Below, in pieces: positions 6,134 through 13,528 of a stretch of 18,031 nt of DNA (positions are counted from its first letter, which is position 1; each line of letters starts with the position of its first letter). A model generated the notes under the pieces. That model saw only the letters and a program-made list of their open reading frames with translations. It was not told where the DNA came from and made no database searches. This DNA is from JAUNBG01 sp964442735. Lineage in GTDB: Bacteria; Planctomycetota; Planctomycetia; Pirellulales; Thermoguttaceae. The stretch is from assembly GCA_964442735.1 (NCBI GenBank), contig CAYUAP010000100.1:1-18031 (forward strand). Direction: 5' to 3'. The translations under genes were made by a program, and so were the position numbers.

Positions 6134-6979
6134 TTATTTCTTCAGACTCCATACACGTACATAGTCGATCTCAAAATCACGTGGATAGTTCATATGTGGA
6201 TCAGCAGAGCCAAAAATACCCTGATACAATCCCAACAGAATGAACATTTCATGCTGTGGAGTTGGATTTTCCCAAATGCGAACGACATTTCCATCCAGAT
6301 ACCAGGTTAGTTTTCCCTCCTCCCAATAGAGTCCCCAAACATGAAACTCTTCGGGTTTTTTAAAATGACAGATATAATGGCCATTGGATGTGAAATGCAC
6401 ATTAAACTCGTTTTTCGTGGGGGCATTTCCGGGTAGTTCAAAAATATCAATTTCCACAACACCATCTTTTTGAGTACCACGGGTACCGTCCACCTTGTAT
6501 TCCTGATTATGCGCTCCGACTTGAGTTAGCCAAAATGCGGCATGTAATCCTTTTCCTTCCGGCATACGGCTGCGAATCTCGAAATAACCATATTTTTGAC
6601 TGAATTTCACTTCATCGTAAAAAGTTTTGTTTTTTTCGTCATAATGATAGATCGAAGTCTGCATGGAAGAGACACATTTATCTGTAATGTTCTTCCGCAG
6701 TGGTAAAGTACGATCCAAACGTAGTTTGAGAATACTGTCTTCAATGACATAATTGGTCCGCAAGTCTTCCCAACGACTAGGTCGGCCGATTCGTTTATAA
6801 TATTCTTTTCGGCCCTGTCGATATGCGGGAAACCATTTGGTGTTATCCAGTTTCGGTCCTTCAAAATTGTCTTCGAAGGTTAATTTCCAATCTTCTTTAT
6901 TACCGGGTGGGTCTGCCAGTGCGAGTCCACAAAAACAATAGAGTATGATTATCAATAATATTTTGTACTTAATAAACAT
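6134..6979 (-). CDS. Secreted glycoside hydrolase family 16 protein
   Basis: A 281-residue protein of the GH16 family, whose members cleave beta-1,3/1,4-glucans or algal galactans by a retaining mechanism. A signal peptide spans 1-22, with likely cleavage after ALA (20-22). The mature part begins with a typical WKLTFEDNF (31-39). The catalytic signature EIDIFE is intact (E176, D178, E181), with E176 as expected nucleophile and E181 as acid/base. Other family features are YGYFEIRSRMPEGKG (130-144), AAFWL (147-151), WGLYWEEGKLTWYLDG (215-230) and a terminal DYVRVW (272-277). Substrate cannot be assigned. AAGGT lies 8-9 nt before the ATG. It is the last gene of a minus-strand group, 87 nt after the unknown Tat-type gene, so it is probably co-transcribed with it. 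Confidence 0.92.
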   Translation of the reverse strand: MFIKYKILLIIILYCFCGLALADPPGNKEDWKLTFEDNFEGPKLDNTKWFPAYRQGRKEYYKRIGRPSRWEDLRTNYVIEDSILKLRLDRTLPLRKNITDKCVSSMQTSIYHYDEKNKTFYDEVKFSQKYGYFEIRSRMPEGKGLHAAFWLTQVGAHNQEYKVDGTRGTQKDGVVEIDIFELPGNAPTKNEFNVHFTSNGHYICHFKKPEEFHVWGLYWEEGKLTWYLDGNVVRIWENPTPQHEMFILLGLYQGIFGSADPHMNYPRDFEIDYVRVWSLKK

Positions 6980-7066
6980 GTTTTTTACCTTGTTTGATAT
7001 TGTTTCGTATTTACAGAGACCGAACCACAGAATCCTTCAATAATAAAATCATTTACCAGCAGTTTT

Positions 7067-8029
7067 TTAGATTTTTTTATTACGAGTAACAGACGCATTG
7101 TCGGCAATCCATTGTTTGGACCATTTTACCGAATCCAGATCGAGTCCACACAATGGGGTACAATGAAAAACCATTCCTTCAATTTGGCCTTCCTGGAACA
7201 TTTTTCGTCCGAAAGAACATTGATGTTCCATGGCTTCGATAGTAATAGGCTTGCCATTTCCGAAATCCCACATATAAATACCGAGCAACGTTCTTTTTTT
7301 CGGTTCCACTTTTCGATAGGCCGTAAAATTCTTCTCCAGTCCTTCAAGGTCATTGGCATTCCATGTCCAGAAGGAAACGACGTCCACTTCGTCGAAATGG
7401 GACTTTAATTCCGGACGAATCTGATTGGAATAAAGAACCATCGTCAGATCAACAGGCCGTTTTAAGGCTTTTATTTCGTCATGGAGTGTTTTCAATTCGG
7501 CAACGGTCAAATGGGCAGCCGCTTCAAGTTTTCCTTCTGGATTTTTAAAGGGAATTGCATCTCCTTTAAAGAAATCGTCGAGGAAAATTGAAGTCAGATT
7601 CGGCATTTTATCGACGAGTTCGAATGCGGCCCTTTTTTTTTCCGGATATGGCTGTGGAGCCCCATCAATAACGCTCCATGCCACTCGCTTGGTTTTTGCA
7701 AACTGTTTGATAAAATCATCAAATGGAGGAACCGGTTTCCCCTGATATCGGGTAACGCAGTCATTGGGAATTCCCAGCCAGGCAACCGCCTCCGATTGCG
7801 AAATGGAACGGCCTTTGGGAATATTATAATGGCCCTGTATCGTATCCGTTTCATGCCCCCACATCCATAGTCCATCACGCAGGGTACCATCATAACATTG
7901 GACGTTACGATTTTCGGAGCAAAATCCATTTAACGGAATTCCACCGGACAACAAGAGAGCTCCCGTCATTCCTATTGTCTTTATCATATTTCTTCGGCTG
8001 CAATTTGTTTTACAACTTTTAATTTTCAT
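7067..8029 (-). CDS. Tat-exported protein of unknown function, possible TIM barrel
   Basis: I do not recognise a named family for this 320-residue protein. It begins with a twin-arginine-like signal (SRRNMIK at 11-17, then a hydrophobic stretch to about 32), so export in folded form is likely. The remainder shows alternating strand-helix segments compatible with a TIM barrel: RVAWSVIDGA (115-124), LTSIFLDDFF (145-154), VDLTMVLYS (193-201), VDVVSFWTW (215-223), RTLLGIYMWDFG (246-257) and IEGMVFHCTPLCG (283-295). D151/D152, W221/W223 and D255 are attractive active-site candidates, by inference only. An excellent AGGAGG (8041-8036) lies 6 nt before ATG. It begins 25 nt after the Tat Gfo/Idh/MocA gene and precedes the GH16 gene, suggesting a role in extracytoplasmic carbohydrate processing. 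Confidence 0.8.
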   Translation of the reverse strand: MKIKSCKTNCSRRNMIKTIGMTGALLLSGGIPLNGFCSENRNVQCYDGTLRDGLWMWGHETDTIQGHYNIPKGRSISQSEAVAWLGIPNDCVTRYQGKPVPPFDDFIKQFAKTKRVAWSVIDGAPQPYPEKKRAAFELVDKMPNLTSIFLDDFFKGDAIPFKNPEGKLEAAAHLTVAELKTLHDEIKALKRPVDLTMVLYSNQIRPELKSHFDEVDVVSFWTWNANDLEGLEKNFTAYRKVEPKKRTLLGIYMWDFGNGKPITIEAMEHQCSFGRKMFQEGQIEGMVFHCTPLCGLDLDSVKWSKQWIADNASVTRNKKI

Positions 8030-8054
8030 AGGGCACCTCCTGAATTAAAGTGAA

Positions 8055-9410
8055 TTAGATAACCAATTTCCACGGATTTCGATATTCATAGAACAGATAG
8101 CTATTAGCTTCGTCGTCCCCAATGAATTCTTCTTTAACAGCGTCCCAATTAAGTCTTCGACCAACGGCCAGGGAGATATTAGCCATTAGACTGATAGAAG
8201 TACTTCGCTGGGCGTCTTCCAGAGAACAGTTTGTCGGTTTTCGGGAACGCATACAGTCGAGGAAATTTTGCGCATGTACGGCGGTCAGGTCTTTATTTCC
8301 TTCTGCGCGCCCATCGATTTGATAGACTTCTTCTTTCATACGCAGTTGTCGATCCTGGAACTGTCCGCCTCGTTCCGGTTTAATGATATAACGGTTATCG
8401 AAGGCATAGAGAGTCCCCTGCGTTCCGCGAAATTCGATATAACCAAGAGCGGAATTGTTTTCATTCGTGGCCATAAACGGATTTCCACTGGATTCGAAGA
8501 AACTAAAAGTCAAGAGACGTCCGGAGGCGAAGGTGAAGACGGCTTCCATGGTATCCGGGATCGTTCGGTCGTCGTCAACGACGTATTTTCCACCCATAGC
8601 ACATACGGAATCGGGTGCTTTTTCATGGAGAAGCCATCGAATGGCATCAATATGATGAACTCCCTGATTGGCGATCTGGGAACAGTAGTTAATCCACCAG
8701 CGGAATTTATAGGGTGCGATATTTTCCTGATAGGGTTGGAACGGTTTCGGACCGATCCAGAGATCCCAGTCCAGGTTGGCTGGCGGATTACCCGGCTTGG
8801 CCTTGCCCATACCATTAGGATACATATTACTGGTATAACCTGTTCGCGCGGCGGCAACTCGTCCGATTTTTTGATCGATGTTCTCGTCCGCTATTTTTTT
8901 GTAGAGAGGTGAACTTCGACGATGGATACCAACCTGAACCACTCTTTTATATTTTTCGGCGGCCTGAATCATCATACGGCCTTCTTTAATCGTCGAACTG
9001 ACCGGTTTTTCAATATAAACGTCTTTTCCGGCTTTACACGTTTCGATTGTCTGGTAGGCATGCCATTGATCCGGAGTCGCATAAACTAAAGCATCAAGAT
9101 CGGAACGTTCGATTAATTTGCGGAAATCATGTTCCGTAATTGCGTTCGGCGCATATTTTTCCTTCGCTTTTGCCAATGTCTCCGAATCAATATCGCAGAG
9201 AGCGGCCACTTCCATATCTTTTTTACACTGGAGAAAAGCATCCAAGAGCTGACGTCCGCGATTGGCGGTCCCGATAAAGCCACAACGGATACGGTCGTTG
9301 GCCCCGATAATTCGCGCATGGGATGTTGCTGTTTGAAGTGCGGCCAAACCTATCGGCGCCATAACGGCGGCGGCTTTACCGAAGGTACGTCTGGTGATTT
9401 TTTTTGTCAT
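8055..9410 (-). CDS. Tat-exported Gfo/Idh/MocA family oxidoreductase
   Basis: A 451-residue NAD(P)-dependent sugar oxidoreductase-like protein with a Tat signal (TRRTFGK, 6-12, then a hydrophobic run to about 29). The Rossmann part has a dinucleotide loop GFIGTANRG (44-52), CDID (72-75) and EKP (134-136), whose lysine is the usual catalytic residue. The C-terminal domain includes DWDLWIGPKPFQPY (214-227), WWINYCSQIANQGVHHIDAIRWL (238-260, with H252/H253 near the expected active-site histidine) and the terminal family pattern. Exported proteins of this kind usually carry tightly bound cofactor acquired in the cytoplasm. AAGGT lies close before the ATG. It is the first gene of the three-gene minus-strand operon. 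The sugar substrate is unknown. Confidence 0.92.
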   Translation of the reverse strand: MTKKITRRTFGKAAAVMAPIGLAALQTATSHARIIGANDRIRCGFIGTANRGRQLLDAFLQCKKDMEVAALCDIDSETLAKAKEKYAPNAITEHDFRKLIERSDLDALVYATPDQWHAYQTIETCKAGKDVYIEKPVSSTIKEGRMMIQAAEKYKRVVQVGIHRRSSPLYKKIADENIDQKIGRVAAARTGYTSNMYPNGMGKAKPGNPPANLDWDLWIGPKPFQPYQENIAPYKFRWWINYCSQIANQGVHHIDAIRWLLHEKAPDSVCAMGGKYVVDDDRTIPDTMEAVFTFASGRLLTFSFFESSGNPFMATNENNSALGYIEFRGTQGTLYAFDNRYIIKPERGGQFQDRQLRMKEEVYQIDGRAEGNKDLTAVHAQNFLDCMRSRKPTNCSLEDAQRSTSISLMANISLAVGRRLNWDAVKEEFIGDDEANSYLFYEYRNPWKLVI

Positions 9411-9497
9411 TGTTTTACCTTGTTTTACCTTTTCTGGTTAATTTTCCGGCTATTTTGAACGAGACTGCAATTTCGTTCTCTCTAATGAATACAAGGT

Positions 9498-9526
9498 GTT
9501 ATACCAAATTCAAATATCATTGTCAA
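9498..9526 (-). promoter_or_regulatory. Promoter of the Gfo - unknown - GH16 operon
   Basis: On the minus strand, TTGACA (9526-9521, perfect) and TATAAC (9503-9498, 5 of 6) are spaced by 17 bp. A start near 9491 gives a leader of about 80 nt. That leader contains an inverted repeat GAACGA/TCGTTC (9457-9462 and 9473-9478). Confidence 0.7.
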
Positions 9527-9536
9527 CAGGCATTTT

Positions 9537-9554
9537 GATCGACTTAATTCGATC
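9537..9554. promoter_or_regulatory. Dyad upstream of the Gfo operon promoter, candidate operator
   Basis: GATCGACTTAATTCGATC is an 18-bp dyad, symmetric at 16 of 18 positions. It begins 11 bp upstream of the -35 hexamer, covering about -46 to -63. The position suits an activator site. No regulator can be assigned. Confidence 0.4.
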
Positions 9555-9608
9555 CTGTAACTTTAGAGGCCTAAACTGTTCTTCCGATTTTTTGTAAAAC
9601 ATCATGAC

Positions 9609-9625
9609 TACAGATTTAATCTGTA
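9609..9625. promoter_or_regulatory. Perfect 17-bp palindrome, candidate regulator site
   Basis: TACAGATTTAATCTGTA is perfectly symmetric around T9617. A further half-site ATCTGTAA follows at 9628-9635. It lies about 100 bp upstream of the Gfo operon promoter, in a gene-free region, with no gene near enough on the plus strand to claim it. Confidence 0.4.
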
Positions 9626-9899
9626 TTATCTGTAATGGGAGAAGGAGTTTGAACGGATTAAATTGATTTCTGTCCATTATATCCGGTTTTGAATCGTTTA
9701 AAGTACTTCATGTAATCATTATGTAATTATGAGCATTCGACTGGTGTCGTATCCTTTATTTCTGGCATCGATTATGTTTGACGTTGGAGGAAGATCCGGA
9801 GATCTGAAGAACATGTTCTGTATATCCTTCACGGTACAAGGAGTGGTGAAGTCCGTCAAAATTCAGAGTGGGGTCACAGGGTCGGTCAAATTTTTTGTT

Positions 9900-9929
9900 G
9901 AAGTTTATGATCTTGAAGTTTATGATCTT
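9900..9929 (+). repeat. 15-bp tandem duplication abutting the leuC -35 element
   Basis: GAAGTTTATGATCTT occurs twice without a gap (9900-9914 and 9915-9929), ending one base before TTGACA at 9931. Both copies are identical, which suggests a recent duplication or a pair of regulator sites. Confidence 0.8.
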
Positions 9930-9930
9930 G

Positions 9931-9959
9931 TTGACAGGCCGAATAAAAAGCTGTAAAAT
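9931..9959 (+). promoter_or_regulatory. Promoter of leuCD
   Basis: TTGACA (9931-9936, perfect) and TAAAAT (9954-9959, 5 of 6) are spaced by exactly 17 bp. A start near 9966 gives a leader of about 100 nt to leuC. That leader encodes a possible 10-codon peptide (10021-10053) and a weak CTAA/TTAG stem followed by six T (10015-10034). Confidence 0.7.
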
Positions 9960-10067
9960 GAAGAGGAGTTGGGAATAGTTTTGATTTTCGGAACGATTTG
10001 AAGATCTTTATTTCCTAATAATGGTTAGTTTTTTATTATGTAGAACAAATTGAAATTGGCTTTTGTC

Positions 10068-11486
10068 ATGAATAGCGAACAAGCGAAAACGATGTATGAC
10101 AAGATATGGGAAAAACATCTTGTCTGGCAGGAACCGGGAAATGACTCGATTCTTTATATAGATCAGCAGTTTTGTCACGAGGTAACCAGTCCACAAGCAT
10201 TTGAGGGACTTCGATTGGCTGGCCGTAAAGTCCGTCGTCCGGAAAAGGTTATGGCGGTTCAGGACCATGATGTTCCGACAACGAATCGAGATGCGGAAAT
10301 CGAAGATCCGATTGCCCGTCAGCAGGTGGAGACACTTCGTACCAACTGTAACGAATTTGGTATAAAACTGTTCGATATTCACGATCCGGAACAGGGGGTT
10401 ATTCATGTAGTTGGTCCGGAACAGGGGTACACACGACCTGGAATGACTATTGTCTGTGGGGACAGTCATACGGCAACGCATGGTGCATTTGGAGCGTTAG
10501 CTTTTGGAATCGGAACGAGTGAAGTGGAACATGTTCTAGCCACGCAAACGATTCGGCAGAAGAGAAGTCGGACCATGCGCATAACCTGTACGGGTCAGTT
10601 ACCGCCCCATATTTTTGCGAAGGACTTAATTCTGTATATTATTAGTCAAATGACAACTTCCGGTGGAACTGGTTATGTCGTTGAATTTGCGGGCGATACA
10701 TTTAAAGCGCTATCGATGGAAGGGCGAATGACCGTTTGTAATATGGCCATTGAAATGGGGGCTCGGGCCGGTATGATTGCGCCGGACGAAACAACGTTCG
10801 AATATCTTCGCGGTAGAAAGATGGTCCCCCAGGGAACCGATTTTGATAAAGCAATGGAAGGTTGGAAGACCTTGTTGACCGATCCAGGAGCAGTTTTTGA
10901 TAAAGAAATAACCTTCGATGTCTCGAATATACAGCCTATGGTAACTTGGGGAACGAATCCGGGTCAGGGGGCTTTTATTACGCAAAACATTCCGGATCCG
11001 GATACAATGGGGAATCTGGATGAACGTAAAATGGCCAGGGCGGCTTTAGCCTATATGGATTTGGAACCGAACAGACCATTAACGTCCATTAATATTGATT
11101 GGGCCTTTATTGGTTCCTGTACAAATGGACGAATTGAAGATTTTCGGGAGGCGGCCAAGGTTCTCAAGGGGTATACCATTGCGGATTCGGTTCGCGCCAT
11201 TGCTGTACCGGGTAGTGGTCTGGTCAAGGCCCAGGCAGAACGGGAAAAACTGGATGTTATTTTCCGAAAAGCTGGATTTGAATGGCGGGATCCCGGATGT
11301 AGTATGTGTCTGGGAATGAATCCGGACCGTATTCAGCCAGGAGAACGATGCGCCGGAACCAGTAATAGAAATTTCGAAGGTCGAATGGGTAAAGGTGGAA
11401 GAACACATCTGGTTTCGCCCGCTATGGCCGCTGCCGCCGCTGTCGCCGGTCATTTCGTTGATATTCGGAATTGGAATTTTAAGTAA
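10068..11486 (+). CDS. leuC: 3-isopropylmalate dehydratase large subunit
   Basis: The large, Fe-S-containing subunit of isopropylmalate isomerase, which converts 2-isopropylmalate to 3-isopropylmalate in leucine biosynthesis in the cytosol. At 472 residues it matches the family (E. coli about 466). The aconitase-type signatures are intact: GDSHTATHGAFG (131-142), the cluster ligand C351 in GSCTNGR (349-355), and C411 and C414 in PGCSMCLGMNPD (409-420). The conserved SNRNFEGRMG (442-451) and HLVSPAMAAAAAV near the end also fit. The start is set at ATG 10068, because a TTG six codons earlier adds residues outside the family N-terminus. Neither has a good Shine-Dalgarno site. leuD follows after 80 nt on the same strand. 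leuA and leuB are not in the window. Confidence 0.96.
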   Translation: MNSEQAKTMYDKIWEKHLVWQEPGNDSILYIDQQFCHEVTSPQAFEGLRLAGRKVRRPEKVMAVQDHDVPTTNRDAEIEDPIARQQVETLRTNCNEFGIKLFDIHDPEQGVIHVVGPEQGYTRPGMTIVCGDSHTATHGAFGALAFGIGTSEVEHVLATQTIRQKRSRTMRITCTGQLPPHIFAKDLILYIISQMTTSGGTGYVVEFAGDTFKALSMEGRMTVCNMAIEMGARAGMIAPDETTFEYLRGRKMVPQGTDFDKAMEGWKTLLTDPGAVFDKEITFDVSNIQPMVTWGTNPGQGAFITQNIPDPDTMGNLDERKMARAALAYMDLEPNRPLTSINIDWAFIGSCTNGRIEDFREAAKVLKGYTIADSVRAIAVPGSGLVKAQAEREKLDVIFRKAGFEWRDPGCSMCLGMNPDRIQPGERCAGTSNRNFEGRMGKGGRTHLVSPAMAAAAAVAGHFVDIRNWNFK

Positions 11487-11487
11487 T

Positions 11488-11533
11488 TCCCGTAAAACGG
11501 GACATTGAATAATATTTTCCATTGTAAATGTCC
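11488..11533 (+). promoter_or_regulatory. Competing hairpins between leuC and leuD
   Basis: TCCCGT-AAA-ACGGGA (11488-11502) begins two bases after the leuC stop and forms a tight stem. Alternatively GGACATT (11500-11506) pairs perfectly with AATGTCC (11527-11533). The two stems share bases 11500-11502 and exclude each other. No long T run follows either, so a processing or translation-balancing role is as likely as termination. Confidence 0.4.
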
Positions 11534-11566
11534 TTCCTTTAATTTTAGTTTGGAGATTTCAAGGTT

Positions 11567-12157
11567 ATGAAAGCCTTTATTAAACATACAGGGTTGGTTG
11601 TGCCTTTTGACCGCAGTGATATTGATACCGATCAATTGATTCCCAAGCAATTCCTCAAGCGGATTGAGCGAAGTGGATTCGGTAAATATTTGTTTTACGA
11701 TTGGCGTTATCTGGATGATGGTTCGGATAATCCCGATTTTATATTGAATCAGCCGGAATATAAAGAAGCGACCATTTTATTGGCACGTCATAATTTCGGC
11801 TGTGGTTCCAGTCGGGAACATGCGCCTTGGGCTATTGACGATTATGGTTTCCGGGCTGTTTTGGCGTCCAGTTTCGCCGATATTTTCTATAATAACAGTT
11901 TTAAAAACGGTTATTTACCGGTAAAATTAACCGAACAACAGATTGAGGATCTCTTTCAACGAGAACAGAAGTACCATCCCTATTCCATTACAATTGATTT
12001 GGAAAAGAAATTGATTACGGACGATCATGGATTAAAACTACCGTTCGAATTGGATGATTTCCGCCGTAGTTGTCTCCTGAACGGATTGGACGATATTGGT
12101 CTGACCCTACAGCATGAAAAAGAGATAGCTGAATACGAACGAAAAATTGCAGGCTAA
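11567..12157 (+). CDS. leuD: 3-isopropylmalate dehydratase small subunit
   Basis: The small subunit of isopropylmalate isomerase, partner of LeuC in leucine synthesis. At 196 residues it is of normal length (E. coli 201). It shows the standard features: an N-terminal PFDRSDIDTDQLIPKQFL (13-30), the swivel-domain loop HNFGCGSSREHAPWA (75-89) that helps form the substrate pocket, and ASSFADIFYNNSFKNGYLP (100-118). AAGG (11561-11564) lies close to the ATG and TGGAG (11551-11555) somewhat further upstream. It shares its transcript with leuC. A hairpin follows at 12177-12206. Confidence 0.96.
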   Translation: MKAFIKHTGLVVPFDRSDIDTDQLIPKQFLKRIERSGFGKYLFYDWRYLDDGSDNPDFILNQPEYKEATILLARHNFGCGSSREHAPWAIDDYGFRAVLASSFADIFYNNSFKNGYLPVKLTEQQIEDLFQREQKYHPYSITIDLEKKLITDDHGLKLPFELDDFRRSCLLNGLDDIGLTLQHEKEIAEYERKIAG

Positions 12158-12176
12158 CACTATGTAACCGAAAGAC

Positions 12177-12213
12177 TGGAATGCGGACCTCCTCGTCCGT
12201 ATTTCAATTTTCG
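12177..12213 (+). terminator. Hairpin downstream of leuD, possible terminator
   Basis: TGGAATGCGGAC (12177-12188) pairs with GTCCGTATTTCA (12195-12206) as a 12-bp stem with two G-U pairs and a 6-nt loop. The run after it (ATTTTC) is only weakly T-rich, so termination may be incomplete. Confidence 0.45.
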
Positions 12214-12215
12214 AT

Positions 12216-12236
12216 ATGTATAATGTATAATGTATA
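12216..12236 (+). repeat. 7-bp tandem repeat containing TATAAT
   Basis: ATGTATA occurs three times in succession (12216-12236). The junctions create TATAAT at 12219-12224 and 12226-12231, which could serve as -10 elements for the next gene. No good -35 is seen at the right distance. Confidence 0.5.
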
Positions 12237-12352
12237 TGGCAGTATTTCATAAAGCGGCGCCTATTTTCCCCCATTAAAGTTCTGCTAAAGTCGAACAACC
12301 ATCAGGAAGGGAAATGGAGCCATTAGATTCACAAGAGAAAGGACGATAGAGT

Positions 12353-13513
12353 ATGAAGAAGACGCTAAACGTAGGTATGTTGGGATGTGGTTTTATGGGT
12401 CGAACCCATTCGAACGCATATAATCAAGTGGGTCATTTTTTTGATATTCCCTTTAAGCCGGTTCTCAAGGTCTGTTATGGGCGCGAAGAAGATCTGGAGA
12501 CTCTAAAAAAATTCCAGGAAGCCTGGGGATACGAAGAAATATCAACTGATTGGCAACAGATTCTGACTCGGGAAGATATAGATATTGTGGACATTGTCGC
12601 TCCTAATTTTCTGCACAAGGAAATGCTATTGGCTGCGGCCAAGGCGGGAAAAAAGATAGTCTGCGAAAAGCCGTTAGCTATGAGCTATGCGGAAGCGGAG
12701 GATATGGTCAAGGCAGTGGAAGACGCGGGCGTAGCCAATATGGTTTCGTTCAATTATCGACGAGTTCCGGCAGTAACATTATTCAAACAATTGGTTGATG
12801 AAGGCCGGGTTGGTCGTCCATTCCATTATCGAGTCGTCTATAATCAGGACTATACCATTAGTAAAAAAGTTCCGGCAGGGGGGGCCTCCCTGTGGCGTTT
12901 GGACGCAAAAGTAGCTGGAAGTGGAGTCACGGGCGATTTACTAGCCCATTCGATCGATACCGCCGAATGGATTAACGGTCCGATTAAGAAGGTTTGTGCC
13001 TATACGGAGATCTTTATTAAGGAAAGAAAAAATGTCGAAACTGGAGAAACCATTCCGATTACCATCGACGATGCCTGTATGTTCCTGGCTGTTTTCGAAA
13101 ACGGTTCGATCGGTACATTTGAGAGTTCGCGATATGCCCGTGGTCGTAAAAACTATAGTATGATGGAAATGAATGGAGAAAACGGTGCCCTGTCATTCAA
13201 TCTGGAAGAGCCTGAATATCTGAACTTCTTCCGATATGCGGATCCGGAAACTGGTAAAAAGGTCGAAGATCATCTGACCGGCTGGCAGAAGATTCTTGTT
13301 ACCAACGGCGAGCATCCCTATATGAATCACTATTGGGTACCTGGTACGACTATCGGTTATGAACACACCTTTATTAATCAATTGGCCGACTTCCTGACCT
13401 GTGTTGGAGACAAGAAGGTTTATCATCCCAATGTTCGAGATGCGGCCCGTATTCAGAAGGTCTGTGATACCGTTATTCGCAGTGCCAAAGAGGAAAAGTG
13501 GCTGGAGATTTAG
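12353..13513 (+). CDS. Cytosolic Gfo/Idh/MocA family dehydrogenase
   Basis: A 386-residue NAD(P)-dependent sugar or polyol dehydrogenase without an export signal. The Rossmann loop is GMLGCGFMG (8-16), the catalytic lysine lies in CEKPLAM (104-110), and NYRRVPAV (134-141) is followed by GDLLAHSIDTAEWI (194-207), where D202 and H199 fit the family's catalytic D-x-x-x-H neighbourhood. The NYRRVPA and GDLL-x-HSIDTA patterns recall inositol 2-dehydrogenase and levoglucosan dehydrogenase-like proteins, but I cannot assign a substrate. AAAGGA (12338-12343) lies 9 nt before the ATG. It converges on the HD-domain gene with a 15-nt gap. It does not share the secreted operon but could process the sugars that operon releases. 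Confidence 0.92.
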   Translation: MKKTLNVGMLGCGFMGRTHSNAYNQVGHFFDIPFKPVLKVCYGREEDLETLKKFQEAWGYEEISTDWQQILTREDIDIVDIVAPNFLHKEMLLAAAKAGKKIVCEKPLAMSYAEAEDMVKAVEDAGVANMVSFNYRRVPAVTLFKQLVDEGRVGRPFHYRVVYNQDYTISKKVPAGGASLWRLDAKVAGSGVTGDLLAHSIDTAEWINGPIKKVCAYTEIFIKERKNVETGETIPITIDDACMFLAVFENGSIGTFESSRYARGRKNYSMMEMNGENGALSFNLEEPEYLNFFRYADPETGKKVEDHLTGWQKILVTNGEHPYMNHYWVPGTTIGYEHTFINQLADFLTCVGDKKVYHPNVRDAARIQKVCDTVIRSAKEEKWLEI

Positions 13514-13528
13514 TTGTCGGTTCCCGAA

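Larger units (their letters stand above)
9411..10067. other. Gene-free divergent regulatory region between the Gfo operon and leuC
   Basis: It holds divergent promoters (minus 9498-9526, plus 9931-9959), the dyads at 9537-9554 and 9609-9625, two GTCsGTCAAA elements exactly 30 bp apart (9851 and 9881), and a 15-bp tandem duplication (9900-9929). A 75-codon open frame at 9729-9956 has no coding character and includes the duplication and part of the leuC promoter, so it was not called. The stretch 9730-9890 is less AT-rich than its flanks and may be a decayed remnant. Confidence 0.55.

Noticed and set aside
8268..8912. 214-codon plus-strand open frame
   Set aside because: It lies fully inside the well-supported minus-strand Gfo/Idh/MocA gene and shows no domain.
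9730..9870. Minus-strand stretch that reads somewhat protein-like and could be a decayed gene
   Set aside because: The frames are interrupted by stops, no family was recognised, and it is too short to decide.
9729..9956. 75-codon open frame on the plus strand before leuC
   Set aside because: It has no Shine-Dalgarno site and no family resemblance, contains the 15-bp duplication and runs through the leuC -35 and into the -10.
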